A stretch of 64,000 bases of DNA from Diaphorobacter ruginosibacter (GTDB taxonomy: Bacteria; Pseudomonadota; Gammaproteobacteria; Burkholderiales; Burkholderiaceae_C): assembly GCF_014395975.1 (NCBI RefSeq), contig NZ_CP060714.1, forward strand, positions 3,782,001 to 3,846,000, written 5' to 3'. The translations under genes were made by a program, and so were the position numbers. The notes below the pieces were generated by a model, which saw nothing but the letters and a program-made list of their open reading frames with translations, made no database searches and had not been told where the DNA came from. This document shows, piece by piece, positions 43,856 through 52,540 of the stretch (positions within the stretch are counted from its first letter, which is position 1; every line of letters begins with the position of its first letter).

Positions 43856-45619
43856 TCATGCCGCAGGAAGATCGTCCGGCTCCACGCGATGCCGCGCGAC
43901 ATCCACGCGCCAGCGGCGATTGTGGAAGGCCAGCACGCTGTCACGATGGGCGATCGACACCAGCGCACCGCCGCGCCGCATCACCAGGTCCACCAGGCGG
44001 CGGTAGATGGCGGTTTCGGTCTCGTTGTCCATGGCACTCGTCGCCTCGTCGGCAAATACCCATGCCGGCTGCCTGAGCAGTACCCGCGCCACGGCCAGGC
44101 GCTGCTGCTCGCCCCCCGATAGCACGGCGTTCCATACCGCCTGCTCATCGAGCCGCGCGATCATCCCGGGCAATTGGGCATCGGCCAGCGCGCGCTCAAG
44201 CGCTGCATCGTCGTAGCGCGAGGCCGGCTCGGGGTAGGCGAGCGCATCGCGCAGGCGGCCATCGGGGAAATAGGGTCGCTGGGGAATGAACATGGCGTCC
44301 TGGGGCCGTTCGACGCGGCCCCGTGCGTAGGGCCAGATCCCCGCAAATACGCGCATCAGGGTGGATTTGCCGCTGCCCGATGCGCCGCTGACCAGCACGC
44401 GCTGACCGGGCTCGACGAGAAGCGAGGCGTGCTCGAGGATGGCCTGCCCGCGCGGCAGGCTGACATCCAGATCCACCGCCTGCAGGCGCTGGCCCGCCAC
44501 CCACTGTGCGCCCTCATGCCCATGGGCCTCGTGCTCGCGCAGGCTGGCATCAAAGCCCGCGAGACGCTGCGTGGTGGCGCGCCATGCGGCGATATCCTGG
44601 TAGTTGGTGACGACCCAGCTCAGCGAGTCCGAGACCTGGCCGAACGCCGAGCTGATCTGCATGAGCTGGCCCAGCTGGATCGCGCCGCTGAAGAAGCGCG
44701 GCGCGGCGATGATGAAGGGAAACACCACCGCGGCCTGCCCGAAGAAAGTGGTGAACCAGATCAGGTTCTTCTGCTTGCGGATCAACGCCAGATAGTTGCC
44801 CAGCACGTCAGAGAACCGCATCGACAGGCGCTCGCCCTCGACGCGCTCGCCGCTGTCGAGCGCAATCGCCTCGGAGTGCTCCCGCACGCGGATCATGTAG
44901 TGGCGGAAATTGGCCTCGAATTGTTGCTGGCGATTGTTGAGCAGCACCTGCGGTGCGCCCACCCAGAAGGTGATGGCCGTTCCCACGAGACAGTAGAGCA
45001 CCGCCATCCACACCATGAAGCCGGCGACCTCCCACGTGCCGCCGCCGAGGGCCTGCGGAGCATGCAGCTCCATGACGCCGCTGAGCCCCCACAGGATGCC
45101 CACGAAGCTCACGAAGGTGACCATCGCATTGAGCAGCCCCATGGCCAGCGAGACCGTGTAGGTGGTGAAGAGATTCAGGTCCTCCTGGATCCGCTGATCA
45201 GGGTTGTCCGGCACCTCCCGGCCACCCGAGCGTCCCAGCTCCAGCTGGTAGAACGCCTTGGCCGCAAGCCAGCGCGAGAGCATCTGCCGCGTGAGCCAGC
45301 GCCGCCAGTTCAGTTGCAGCAACTGCGTGAGGTAGAACTTGTAGACCGCGATGGCAATGTAGGCCGCCGCCAGTCCGCTGAACTTGGCGAGCTGCGCCCA
45401 GAATACGTCGGCCTGCTTGTTCTGCAGTGCATCGTAGAACACGCGGTTCCACTCGTTGAGCTGCACCAGCATGAACACCACGCCCAGATTGAGCGCCACG
45501 ATGGCCGCGAGCAGCCCCCAGGCCCTGCCCCTTTCCTCCGACACGAAATACGGGCGCGCCAGCGCCACCGCCTGGTGCATGACTTGCGCGGCATGGCGCA
45601 GCTTCTGGTTCAGACTCAT
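43856..45619 (-). CDS. SbmA/YddA-like ABC transporter (membrane domain fused to ATPase)
   Basis: This 587-residue half-transporter has an N-terminal SbmA/BacA-like membrane domain (about 1-345, NLGVVFMLVQLNEWNRVFYDALQNKQ is the characteristic EAA-like region) and a C-terminal ATPase domain. The ATPase has Walker A GASGSGKST, the ABC signature LSGGEQQRLAVARVLL and Walker B WVFADEATSAMD. E. coli YddA and eukaryotic ABCD proteins share this fusion; SbmA lacks the ATPase. Peptide, cobalamin or long-chain acyl substrates are known in the family; none is indicated here. AGAGG precedes the ATG at 45619; an in-frame start at 45631 is possible. Confidence 0.9.
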   Translation of the reverse strand: MSLNQKLRHAAQVMHQAVALARPYFVSEERGRAWGLLAAIVALNLGVVFMLVQLNEWNRVFYDALQNKQADVFWAQLAKFSGLAAAYIAIAVYKFYLTQLLQLNWRRWLTRQMLSRWLAAKAFYQLELGRSGGREVPDNPDQRIQEDLNLFTTYTVSLAMGLLNAMVTFVSFVGILWGLSGVMELHAPQALGGGTWEVAGFMVWMAVLYCLVGTAITFWVGAPQVLLNNRQQQFEANFRHYMIRVREHSEAIALDSGERVEGERLSMRFSDVLGNYLALIRKQKNLIWFTTFFGQAAVVFPFIIAAPRFFSGAIQLGQLMQISSAFGQVSDSLSWVVTNYQDIAAWRATTQRLAGFDASLREHEAHGHEGAQWVAGQRLQAVDLDVSLPRGQAILEHASLLVEPGQRVLVSGASGSGKSTLMRVFAGIWPYARGRVERPQDAMFIPQRPYFPDGRLRDALAYPEPASRYDDAALERALADAQLPGMIARLDEQAVWNAVLSGGEQQRLAVARVLLRQPAWVFADEATSAMDNETETAIYRRLVDLVMRRGGALVSIAHRDSVLAFHNRRWRVDVARHRVEPDDLPAA

Positions 45620-45721
45620 ACGGCCTCTCATCGGTATGACACCGCGAGCCCCCTCGGAACAGGGAGACCCGCGAAGCGCCCAATTTAGCCGAGGAGTCTG
45701 AAGGCTGGCTTAAGAGCGTGT

Positions 45722-45847
45722 TCAACCGCAGAATGAAAAGCCCGAGAACAGCCGCATCAGCGATTCCGGTGCCAGCCATTGCGCAAGAGCCCACTGGAGC
45801 ACGGCCATCCCCGCGCACAGGGCCAGCCCCCGACGCAGCCCTTTCAT
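45722..45847 (-). CDS. Candidate 41-residue membrane peptide coupled to the MFS gene
   Basis: The ATG at 45847 overlaps the MFS transporter stop (ATGA), and the frame runs 41 codons: MKGLRRGLALCAGMAVLQWA, then a second half with LAPESLMRLFSG. It has a basic start and one hydrophobic helix (about 7-24), like a small single-pass membrane protein or signal peptide. I recognise no family. The overlap and membrane character support translation; the short length means chance is not excluded. Confidence 0.45.
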   Translation of the reverse strand: MKGLRRGLALCAGMAVLQWALAQWLAPESLMRLFSGFSFCG

Positions 45848-47115
45848 GCGCGTGCTCCCGCAAGCCCTTCGCCAGGATCCTGTGTGCGCTCCACCGCCCT
45901 GTCATTGATCGGCCAATGCAGCAACGCCGCCAGCACCCCCAGCGCAATGGAGGCATACCAAAGCCAGAGATATGAATGCGTGGCGTCATACACCACTCCG
46001 CCCAGCCATGCCCCGAGGAATCCGCCCACCTGGTGGCCGAAGAACACGAAACCGAACAGCGTGCTCACGTAGCGCACGCCGAACACCTGGGTGATCAGCC
46101 CGTTGGTGAGAGGCACTGTGCCCAGCCACAGCAGTCCCATCACCAGCGAGAAAAGGTAGGCGCTTGCCACGGACACCGGCGTGAGGACGAACGCCGCCAT
46201 CGCAGCCGAGCGCACCAGGTAGAGCCACGCCAGTGCATGCTTGCGGCGCATCCTGCCGCCCAGCCAGCTGCAGACATACGTGCCAGCCACATTGGCCAGC
46301 GCGACGATGGCCAGGCACATGCCGGCCTCGCGTGCGCCGAGGCCCAGGTCCAGCAGGTAGGCCGGCATGTGGGCCGCAATGAATGCCAGTTGGAAGCCAC
46401 AGGCCAGGAAACCAGCATTGAGCAGCCAGAAGCCCTGGTGCGAGAACGCTTCACGCAACGCCGCCGCGAGCGACTGCTCGGGGGCCGGTGCATCGCCCTG
46501 CACCTGGAGCCGGGGTTTGTCACGCAGCAGCAGGCCGAGCGGAGCCACCGCCAGCATCACGCCGGCCAAGACCCACACCACAGGTTGCCAGTGCCACTGG
46601 CCAAGAAGCGACTGGGTGAGCGGCACCATGAGGAATTGCCCCAAACCGCCCAGCGCACCCGCCACGCCCAGGGCCCATGCGCGGTGCGATGGCGGAAACA
46701 GGCGACTGAGCGAGCCATACACCACGGCGAACGCGGTGCCCGACAGCGCCACGCCGATGAGCACGCCATCGCCCAGCGTCAGCATCGCGACACTCCGGGA
46801 GGCGGCCATCACCGCCAGGCCCGAAGCGTAGACCAGCGCGCTGGCGAACAGCACCCGCGCCGCGCCGTAGCGATCGGCAATCATTCCGGTGAAGGGCTGC
46901 GCCAGCCCCCAGATCAGGTTCTGCAGCGCCACGGCCCAGGCGAAGGCCTCGCGGCTCCATCCCTGGTCGAGGATCACCGGCTGCATCAGCAGCCCCTGGA
47001 TATGGCGGATGCCCAGGGCACAGCCCATCACCAGCCCTCCGGCCGTGACCAGCCACCAGCGGTGGCGCAGCACCCAGGCATCGTTGTCAGCGGCTGAACG
47101 ATTGTTCCGAAGCAT
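45844..47115 (-). CDS. Major facilitator superfamily transporter (monocarboxylate/oxalate-type)
   Basis: This 423-residue protein has 12 predicted helices. FTGMIADRYGAARVLF near residues 77-92 is the MFS loop 2-3 motif, and the opening helix region GLVMGCALGIRHIQGLLMQPVILDQGWSREAF resembles the OFA/monocarboxylate MFS groups. The ATG at 47115 has AGGAGAGCTTCC before it. A LysR gene is divergent upstream and could regulate it. The substrate is unknown. Confidence 0.88.
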   Translation of the reverse strand: MLRNNRSAADNDAWVLRHRWWLVTAGGLVMGCALGIRHIQGLLMQPVILDQGWSREAFAWAVALQNLIWGLAQPFTGMIADRYGAARVLFASALVYASGLAVMAASRSVAMLTLGDGVLIGVALSGTAFAVVYGSLSRLFPPSHRAWALGVAGALGGLGQFLMVPLTQSLLGQWHWQPVVWVLAGVMLAVAPLGLLLRDKPRLQVQGDAPAPEQSLAAALREAFSHQGFWLLNAGFLACGFQLAFIAAHMPAYLLDLGLGAREAGMCLAIVALANVAGTYVCSWLGGRMRRKHALAWLYLVRSAAMAAFVLTPVSVASAYLFSLVMGLLWLGTVPLTNGLITQVFGVRYVSTLFGFVFFGHQVGGFLGAWLGGVVYDATHSYLWLWYASIALGVLAALLHWPINDRAVERTQDPGEGLAGARA

Positions 47116-47439
47116 GGAAGCTCTCCTGTGTCTGTGGGTTCCTCTGTGGGGCAATGCGGAACGGAGCCGCACGGGCCATGCCTGCGTTCAGCTCCCCGGT
47201 CTGCGGCCAGACGACGGATGTGGCGGGATTGCTCACCACCAAGGGAGGCGGGCACGAGCCGGGCAATGGCTGCCACAGCAGCCGCGAGAGCACATAGCCA
47301 TCACTTGGAGGAATGTGAACGGGCTCGGGAGTGTCCCCTGCCACAGAGAGTTCAGCACGCGTATTCATGCTTGCCATTACATGCCTTGCAGGAATAGCAT
47401 TCAAACGATGATTTCGCCTCGCTCACATGAAGCACAGGA
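47116..47439. other. MFS-LysR divergent spacer
   Basis: These 324 bases separate the divergent MFS and LysR genes and presumably contain both promoters, though no clear hexamer pair is visible. Most of the left two thirds is occupied by the alpha/beta-hydrolase remnant listed separately. Confidence 0.5.
47190..47377 (-). pseudogene. Truncated N-terminus of an alpha/beta hydrolase
   Basis: A minus-strand frame starting at the ATG at 47377 reads MASMNTRAELSVAG, then DGYVLSRLLWQPLPG and PPPLVVSNPATSV. This matches the entry of serine-aminopeptidase-like alpha/beta hydrolases (DGxxLxxxLWxP then VVxNPATSV), just before their conserved YYxxFA region. After NPATSV the similarity stops and the frame runs into the MFS start, with no Gly-x-Ser-x-Gly nucleophile. 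It looks like a gene stump left by a deletion that fused to the MFS upstream region. Confidence 0.42.
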
Positions 47440-48375
47440 ATGTCAGAAAAACTCCTGAAACAACTGCCCTCGCTGGAATTGCTGCGCGGCTTCGTGGCGG
47501 TGGGCCGGCGCATGAGCATCACCCAGGCAGCACAGGACCTGTTCCTCACGCAATCGGCGGTGAGCAAGCAGATACGCAGCCTGGAGGATGCGCTGGACAC
47601 GGTGCTGCTGGTGCGGGGACACCGCAGCATCCAGTTCACCGCTGCCGGCGAGCACCTGTTCCAGAGCGCCGACAGCGCCCTGCGGCAGATGCAGGACACC
47701 CTCGACTTCATCGCCGGGCAGCGCCAGCGCTCCACCCTCACGATCACGGCGAGCATCGGCATCACCGCGCTGTGGATTCTTCCACGCCTGCTGGGCTTCC
47801 AGCAGCGCTGCCCCGAGGTGGACGTGCGCGTGGCCGCGGACAACCGCCTGCACGCGCCGAATGCACCCGGCATCGACCTGGCGATCCGCTACTGCGCCGA
47901 ACGCGATGCGCCTCCCGGCGCCGTGCGCCTGTTCGGCGAGACCCTGGTGCTCGTGGCCCATCCATCGCGCCAGGGAGAGCGGCTGGACACGCCTGAGAAG
48001 CTTGCAGGGGAAGTGCTGCTCGAACTGGATCTCCCCCATCGCCCCTGGCTGCATTGGCACGGCTGGTTCGCAGCACGCGGCTTCGGCGAATCCACCGCCA
48101 GGCGCATGCTGCGCTACAACCAGTACGACCAGGTGGTGCAGGCGGCCATGGCGGGCCAGGGCATTGCCATCGGCCGCCTGGAACTCATCGCCCCCATGCT
48201 GGCCGACGGCCGGCTGGTGACCGTGAGCGAGGCGGACACCCGCCTCTGCCCCTACAGCTACTGGCTGCTGCGATTCGGCGAGGTTGCCGCGCGCAACGAC
48301 GATCCCCGCGAGGCCGCGATCGCGCAATTCACGCAATGGATCCTGGAGGAAGCCCGGCTATGCGAGCGCGGGTAA
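47440..48375 (+). CDS. LysR family transcriptional regulator (GcvA-like)
   Basis: This 311-residue regulator has an N-terminal winged helix-turn-helix (about 12-70: LELLRGFVAVGRRMSITQAA then SAVSKQIRSLEDALDTVLLVRG) and an effector domain with TASIGITALWILPRLLGFQQ, YNQYDQVVQAAMAGQGIAIG and LVTV typical of the GcvA/AmpR branch. It is divergent from the MFS transporter (324 nt), the usual LysR-target layout, so control of that transporter is inferred. It is convergent with nagZ across 15 nt. Confidence 0.92.
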   Translation: MSEKLLKQLPSLELLRGFVAVGRRMSITQAAQDLFLTQSAVSKQIRSLEDALDTVLLVRGHRSIQFTAAGEHLFQSADSALRQMQDTLDFIAGQRQRSTLTITASIGITALWILPRLLGFQQRCPEVDVRVAADNRLHAPNAPGIDLAIRYCAERDAPPGAVRLFGETLVLVAHPSRQGERLDTPEKLAGEVLLELDLPHRPWLHWHGWFAARGFGESTARRMLRYNQYDQVVQAAMAGQGIAIGRLELIAPMLADGRLVTVSEADTRLCPYSYWLLRFGEVAARNDDPREAAIAQFTQWILEEARLCERG

Positions 48376-48390
48376 GCCGGGAAAAGCAAC

Positions 48391-49488
48391 TCAGGGCAGC
48401 AGATCGAGCGCGTGCATGTAGGCAGGCTGCACCATCAGTTCGTCCCACGGCTGCGGCAGCGTTTCGGGCAGCAGCGCGATGCGGCGGGCCTCGCCGTTCT
48501 CGTCCGCCTGCCACTTGCCGGCGGCCAGCGCCCTGTCCATGTCCGCGAGGAATGAATCGACGATCTCTCCGCCCTCTAGGCTCTGGTTGCACAGCAGCAC
48601 CAGGTCGCAGCCGGCGTTGAGCGCGGCACACGCGGCCTCCGCGTAACCGATGACGCTGCCGTTGAGGCGGCGCGCGCCCTCCATGCTGAGGTCGTCGCTG
48701 AAGATTGCGCCGTCGAAGCGCAACTGGCCGCGCAGGATGTCCTGCAGCCATTTCTGCGAGAAGCCCGCGGGACGCTGATCGACCTTCGGATAGATCACAT
48801 GCGCGGGCATGACGGAGGTGAGCACGGTGGAGAGCCACGGGTAGGGAGCCGCATCGTCCGCCAGAATGGCCTTGAGCCCACGCTTGTCAACGGGAATGTC
48901 GGTATGCGAATCGGCCTTCACGAAGCCATGGCCGGGGAAATGCTTGCCGCAATTGGCCATGCCCGCTTGCAGCAGGCCTTGCATGAGGCTGCGAGCCAAC
49001 GTGGCAACCACGCGCGGGTCCCGGCCGAACGAGCGGTCGCCGATCACGCCGCTCTCACCCCAGTCGAGATCCAGCACGGGCGTGAAGCTGAAATCCACGC
49101 CGCACGAGCGCAGCTCGCTGCCGAGCACATAGCCCGCGGCGGTGGCCGCATCCATGGCACGCATGGCACCCGAGCCTTCGCGGTGCCTGCTGCCCTTGCC
49201 ATCGTCCATCCACAGCTCGCCGAATGCGCGCATCGCGGGAATGTGCGTGAAGCCATCCGTCCTGAACCGCTGCACGCGCCCACCCTCGTGGTCCACGCAG
49301 ATCAGCAGGTCGGCTCGCACGGCCTTGATGTCGGCGCACAGTTCAAGCAACTGCTCGCGGTTGTCCCAGTTGCGCGTGAACAGAATCATGCCGCCGACCA
49401 GCGGGTGCGCAAGGCGCCGGCGGTCTGCGTCGGTGAGCTGCTTGCCGGCGATGTCGATGATCAGCGGTGCGTGAATCGAGGGGCTCAT
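48391..49488 (-). CDS. nagZ: Beta-N-acetylhexosaminidase
   Basis: This 365-residue family 3 glycosidase removes GlcNAc from muropeptides during cell-wall recycling in the cytoplasm. GKHFPGHGFVKADSHTDIP near residues 182-200 carries the mobile-loop His, and the nucleophile Asp lies in IFSDDLSMEGA. Start MSPSIHAPLIIDIAGKQLTDADRRRL is typical; the open frame beyond 49488 shadows acpS. It is the last gene of the long minus-strand run, 11 nt after acpS. In ampC-carrying organisms its product can induce beta-lactamase. Confidence 0.95.
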   Translation of the reverse strand: MSPSIHAPLIIDIAGKQLTDADRRRLAHPLVGGMILFTRNWDNREQLLELCADIKAVRADLLICVDHEGGRVQRFRTDGFTHIPAMRAFGELWMDDGKGSRHREGSGAMRAMDAATAAGYVLGSELRSCGVDFSFTPVLDLDWGESGVIGDRSFGRDPRVVATLARSLMQGLLQAGMANCGKHFPGHGFVKADSHTDIPVDKRGLKAILADDAAPYPWLSTVLTSVMPAHVIYPKVDQRPAGFSQKWLQDILRGQLRFDGAIFSDDLSMEGARRLNGSVIGYAEAACAALNAGCDLVLLCNQSLEGGEIVDSFLADMDRALAAGKWQADENGEARRIALLPETLPQPWDELMVQPAYMHALDLLP

Positions 49489-49499
49489 GTCGTCGTCTT

Positions 49500-49940
49500 T
49501 CAATCCTGTGGCTCGCGCTTGTCGCGCAGCAGGGTCTTGCTCTCGGGTTCGTCGATCTCGACCACGCAGAAGCTCGCCGCATAGTCGGTCTCGTCGGTCA
49601 CGGTGATGTGCGCGCGCAGACCCTTGGCTTCGAACCAGGTCTTGAGCTCGCCGTGCAGCACGATGTGCGGCTTGCCGCTGGGCAGCTTGCCGATCTCGCA
49701 GTTTCGCCAGGTCATCGGCATGCGCATGCCCAGGCCGACGGCCTTGCTGAACGCCTCCTTGGCGGAGAAGCGCGTGGCGAGATAGCTCACGCCGCGCGCG
49801 GGCCAGCGCCGGCTGCGCGCACGCCAGGTGGCGAGCTCGGCCTCGGAGAGGATTTTCTCGGCAAAGCGGTCCCCGTGCCGCGCGAGGCTCTCGCGGATGC
49901 GGCGGATGTCGCAGATGTCGGTGCCGATGCCGTAGATCAT
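49500..49940 (-). CDS. acpS: Holo-[acyl-carrier-protein] synthase
   Basis: This 146-residue enzyme transfers phosphopantetheine from CoA to the acyl carrier protein encoded about 13 kb away in the same strand run. MIYGIGTDICDIRRIRESL holds the metal-binding Asp, and RFSAKEAFSKAVG the catalytic Glu/Lys. The C-terminal DKREPQD tail makes it about 20 residues longer than typical AcpS. The ATG overlaps the pdxJ stop (ATGA). Confidence 0.97.
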   Translation of the reverse strand: MIYGIGTDICDIRRIRESLARHGDRFAEKILSEAELATWRARSRRWPARGVSYLATRFSAKEAFSKAVGLGMRMPMTWRNCEIGKLPSGKPHIVLHGELKTWFEAKGLRAHITVTDETDYAASFCVVEIDEPESKTLLRDKREPQD

Positions 49941-50704
49941 TTCCTGGCAGCCATTCCGGCGTCGATGCTGCGCTGATATGCACGCACGGTTTCGGCATAG
50001 CCGAGCTCCAGTGCGTCGGCGATCAACGCGTGGCCGATGGAGACCTCCTGCAGCCCCGGCACACGCGCCACGAAGTCGGGCAGGTTGTCGCGGTTCAGGT
50101 CATGGCCCGCATTCACGCCCAGGCCGGCATCGAGTGCGGCCTGGGCCGCCGCGGCATAAACCTGGAGCTGCTGCTCCCTTTCTTCAGCGGTGGCCGCCGC
50201 GGCATAGGGCTCGGTGTAGAGCTCGACCCGGTCCGCGCCAGCGGCCTTCGCGGCCGCCATCTGCCCGGGGATCGGGTCCATGAACAGGCTCACGCGCACG
50301 CCGAGCGCACGGCATTCCGCGATCAGCGGCTGGAGGCGCCCGGCGTCCTGCGGAAAGGTCCAGCCATGATCGCTGGTGAACTGGTCTTCGCTGTCCGGCA
50401 CGAACGTCGCCTGGTGCGGCCGCACATCACGGATGAACTGCATCAGGTTCTGCGTTGGGTTGCCTTCGATGTTGAACTCGGCGGCAGGCCAGTCCTTGAG
50501 CAACGCTGCAAGCTCGTACACGTCGCTGCCGCGGACGTGGCGCTCGTCGGGGCGCGGGTGGATGGTGATGCCCTGCGCTCCCGCCTCGAGGCACAGCAGC
50601 GCGGCGCGCGTCACGCTCGGGATGCCAAGGTGGCGCGTGTTGCGCACCAGCGCGACCTTGTTGACATTCACGGACAGGGCGGTTCGGGAGGATTTGGTAG
50701 TCAT
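49937..50704 (-). CDS. pdxJ: Pyridoxine 5'-phosphate synthase
   Basis: This 255-residue TIM barrel condenses 1-deoxyxylulose 5-phosphate with 3-amino-2-oxopropyl phosphate, the last ring-forming step of vitamin B6 synthesis. SVNVNKVALVRNTR near residues 11-24 and ITIHPRPDERHVRGSDV are the conserved active-site segments; FNIEGNPT follows. It is coupled on both sides by ATGA overlaps (recO before, acpS after), the standard proteobacterial recO-pdxJ-acpS string. Confidence 0.97.
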   Translation of the reverse strand: MTTKSSRTALSVNVNKVALVRNTRHLGIPSVTRAALLCLEAGAQGITIHPRPDERHVRGSDVYELAALLKDWPAAEFNIEGNPTQNLMQFIRDVRPHQATFVPDSEDQFTSDHGWTFPQDAGRLQPLIAECRALGVRVSLFMDPIPGQMAAAKAAGADRVELYTEPYAAAATAEEREQQLQVYAAAAQAALDAGLGVNAGHDLNRDNLPDFVARVPGLQEVSIGHALIADALELGYAETVRAYQRSIDAGMAARK

Positions 50705-51471
50705 AGGGATTGCAGATCCATCATGAGCTGGCGCGTGCGCAGCAGCTGGCTGCCGCAATGGTATTGCAGAAGTGCGCGCAGTTGGGCCTTGAGTTCACCC
50801 GCGATGCCCGCGCCCATGAGCGCACGCAGCGTGGCGGTGAAGCGGTTGGGGTCGTCTGCGAGCGCCTCGTGCAGTGCGATCCAGTGCGATCCGGCAAGCG
50901 TGGACCGCTCCCCCGCCGCAGCGGCACGCAGGCCGCCCTCCGCCACCAGCGTGTAGCGCGCATCGGGCGCCAGGGGCGCGAGCGTCGTGGTCTCGGCATG
51001 CAGATCGGGCAGCAGTCCGATTTCGCGCAGCAGCACCAGCTCGAAGCTGCGCAGCACGGGTTCGAGCGCCTCGCCATGCTCGCTTGCCAGCACGCGCACC
51101 ACGCCCCCATAAATATCGAAGAGCGGCGCATGCGTGTCCTCGCGCGCCAGCAACCGCATCAGCAGCTCGTTGAGATACAGGCCCGAGAGCAGCGCATCGC
51201 CCATCGGCATGATGTGCCCGCCCACCCATTCAGCCCCCTTGAGGGCATGGATCTCGCCATGGCCTTCGCCCGCGATCGTGTAGGTCACGCGCAGCGGCTG
51301 CAGGGGCAACAGCACGGGACGGAAGTTGGAGGTGGGTTTCTTCGCGCCCTTGGCGACCAGCGCCACGCGGCCGTAGTGGCGCGTGAACGTCTCGAGGATC
51401 AGGCTCGACTCGCTCCAGTCGTACTGGTGGAGGATGAAGGCGGGCTCGTCGCTGATGCGCTTGGTGGCCAT
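50701..51471 (-). CDS. recO: DNA repair protein RecO
   Basis: This 256-residue mediator helps RecA replace SSB on gapped DNA in the RecFOR pathway. An N-terminal OB fold (about 1-85: PAFILHQYDWSESSLILETFTRHYGRVALVAKGAKK) leads to a helical domain with LLSGLYLNELLMRLL. No zinc-finger cysteines are visible in the C-terminal half, which is common in beta- and gammaproteobacteria. It lies 49 nt after era and overlaps pdxJ. Confidence 0.96.
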   Translation of the reverse strand: MATKRISDEPAFILHQYDWSESSLILETFTRHYGRVALVAKGAKKPTSNFRPVLLPLQPLRVTYTIAGEGHGEIHALKGAEWVGGHIMPMGDALLSGLYLNELLMRLLAREDTHAPLFDIYGGVVRVLASEHGEALEPVLRSFELVLLREIGLLPDLHAETTTLAPLAPDARYTLVAEGGLRAAAAGERSTLAGSHWIALHEALADDPNRFTATLRALMGAGIAGELKAQLRALLQYHCGSQLLRTRQLMMDLQSL

Positions 51472-51520
51472 GCGTTTTCAACACCTTCCGGCATCGGGGC
51501 ACCGGAAGGCTTCGTGTCCG

Positions 51521-52540
51521 TCACTCGTAGCCGAAGGAGCGCACCCGGGCCTCGTCGTCCGCCCAGCCCGAACGAACCTTGACCCAGACCTCGAGGAACA
51601 CCTTCGCATCCATGAGCTTTTCGAGCTCCTGCCGCGCCTCGGTGCTGATGCGCTTGAGGCGTTCGCCCTTCTCGCCAATCACCATGGCCTTGTGGCCATC
51701 GCGCTCGACGACGATGGTTGCTGCGATCTTGATGAAGCGCTTGTGCTGCTTGCTCGCCTCTTCCTCGAACTTGTCGATGACCACGGTGGACGTGTAGGGC
51801 AGTTCGTCGCCGGTGAAGCGGAACAGCTTTTCGCGCACGGTTTCCGAGGCAAGGAACTTCTCGCTGCGGTCGGTGAGCTCGTCCTCCGAGTACCACCATG
51901 GCTGCTCGGGAAGATATTTCTCGACGATGCCGAACAGGCGCTCGATGTCGCTCTTGTTCTTGGCGGACATCGGCACGAACTCGGCGAACGGATGGCGCTC
52001 CTGCATGTCGCGCAGCCAGGGGGCGATCTCGGCGCGGCGGTGCACGGTGTCCAGCTTGTTGGCGACCAGCAGCGTGGGAATGCCGGGCTTGAACAGGCTC
52101 AGCACCTTGGCGTCGGCCAGCGTGAAGCTGCCGGCCTCGACCACGAACAGGATCAGGTCCACGTCGCCGATCGCGCCCATCACGGTCTTGTTGAGCGATT
52201 TGTTCAGCGCCGTGCTGTGGCGGGTCTGGAAGCCCGGTGTATCGACGAACACGAACTGCGTGTTGTCCTTGGTCCGGATGCCGGTGATGCGGTGGCGCGT
52301 GGTCTGCGCCTTGCGCGAGGTAATCGAGATCTTCTGGCCCACCAGGGCGTTCATCAGCGTGGACTTGCCCACATTGGGCTTGCCCACGATGGCGATCAGG
52401 CCGCAGCGCTGCCCGCTCGCATCTGCCGGTGCGCCGGCCGGCTGGGCAGCGGCCAGCATGGCTTCCAGCTCGGCATTCACCGGGGGCTGCGGGGTGCCGT
52501 CTTCCGCAGGCGGCTGAGGATTGTTGTTGTTCGTCGTCAT
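51521..52540 (-). CDS. era: GTPase Era
   Basis: This 339-residue GTPase binds 16S rRNA and helps 30S assembly. A Pro/Asn-rich N-terminal extension of about 45 residues precedes G1 GKPNVGKST (53-61), G3 DTPG and G4 NKLD; the C-terminal KH domain (about 250-320) has VIGEKGERLKRISTEARQELE. The extension makes it longer than E. coli Era (301). The start overlaps the rnc stop (ATGA), keeping RNase III and Era coupled, as in E. coli. Confidence 0.98.
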   Translation of the reverse strand: MTTNNNNPQPPAEDGTPQPPVNAELEAMLAAAQPAGAPADASGQRCGLIAIVGKPNVGKSTLMNALVGQKISITSRKAQTTRHRITGIRTKDNTQFVFVDTPGFQTRHSTALNKSLNKTVMGAIGDVDLILFVVEAGSFTLADAKVLSLFKPGIPTLLVANKLDTVHRRAEIAPWLRDMQERHPFAEFVPMSAKNKSDIERLFGIVEKYLPEQPWWYSEDELTDRSEKFLASETVREKLFRFTGDELPYTSTVVIDKFEEEASKQHKRFIKIAATIVVERDGHKAMVIGEKGERLKRISTEARQELEKLMDAKVFLEVWVKVRSGWADDEARVRSFGYE

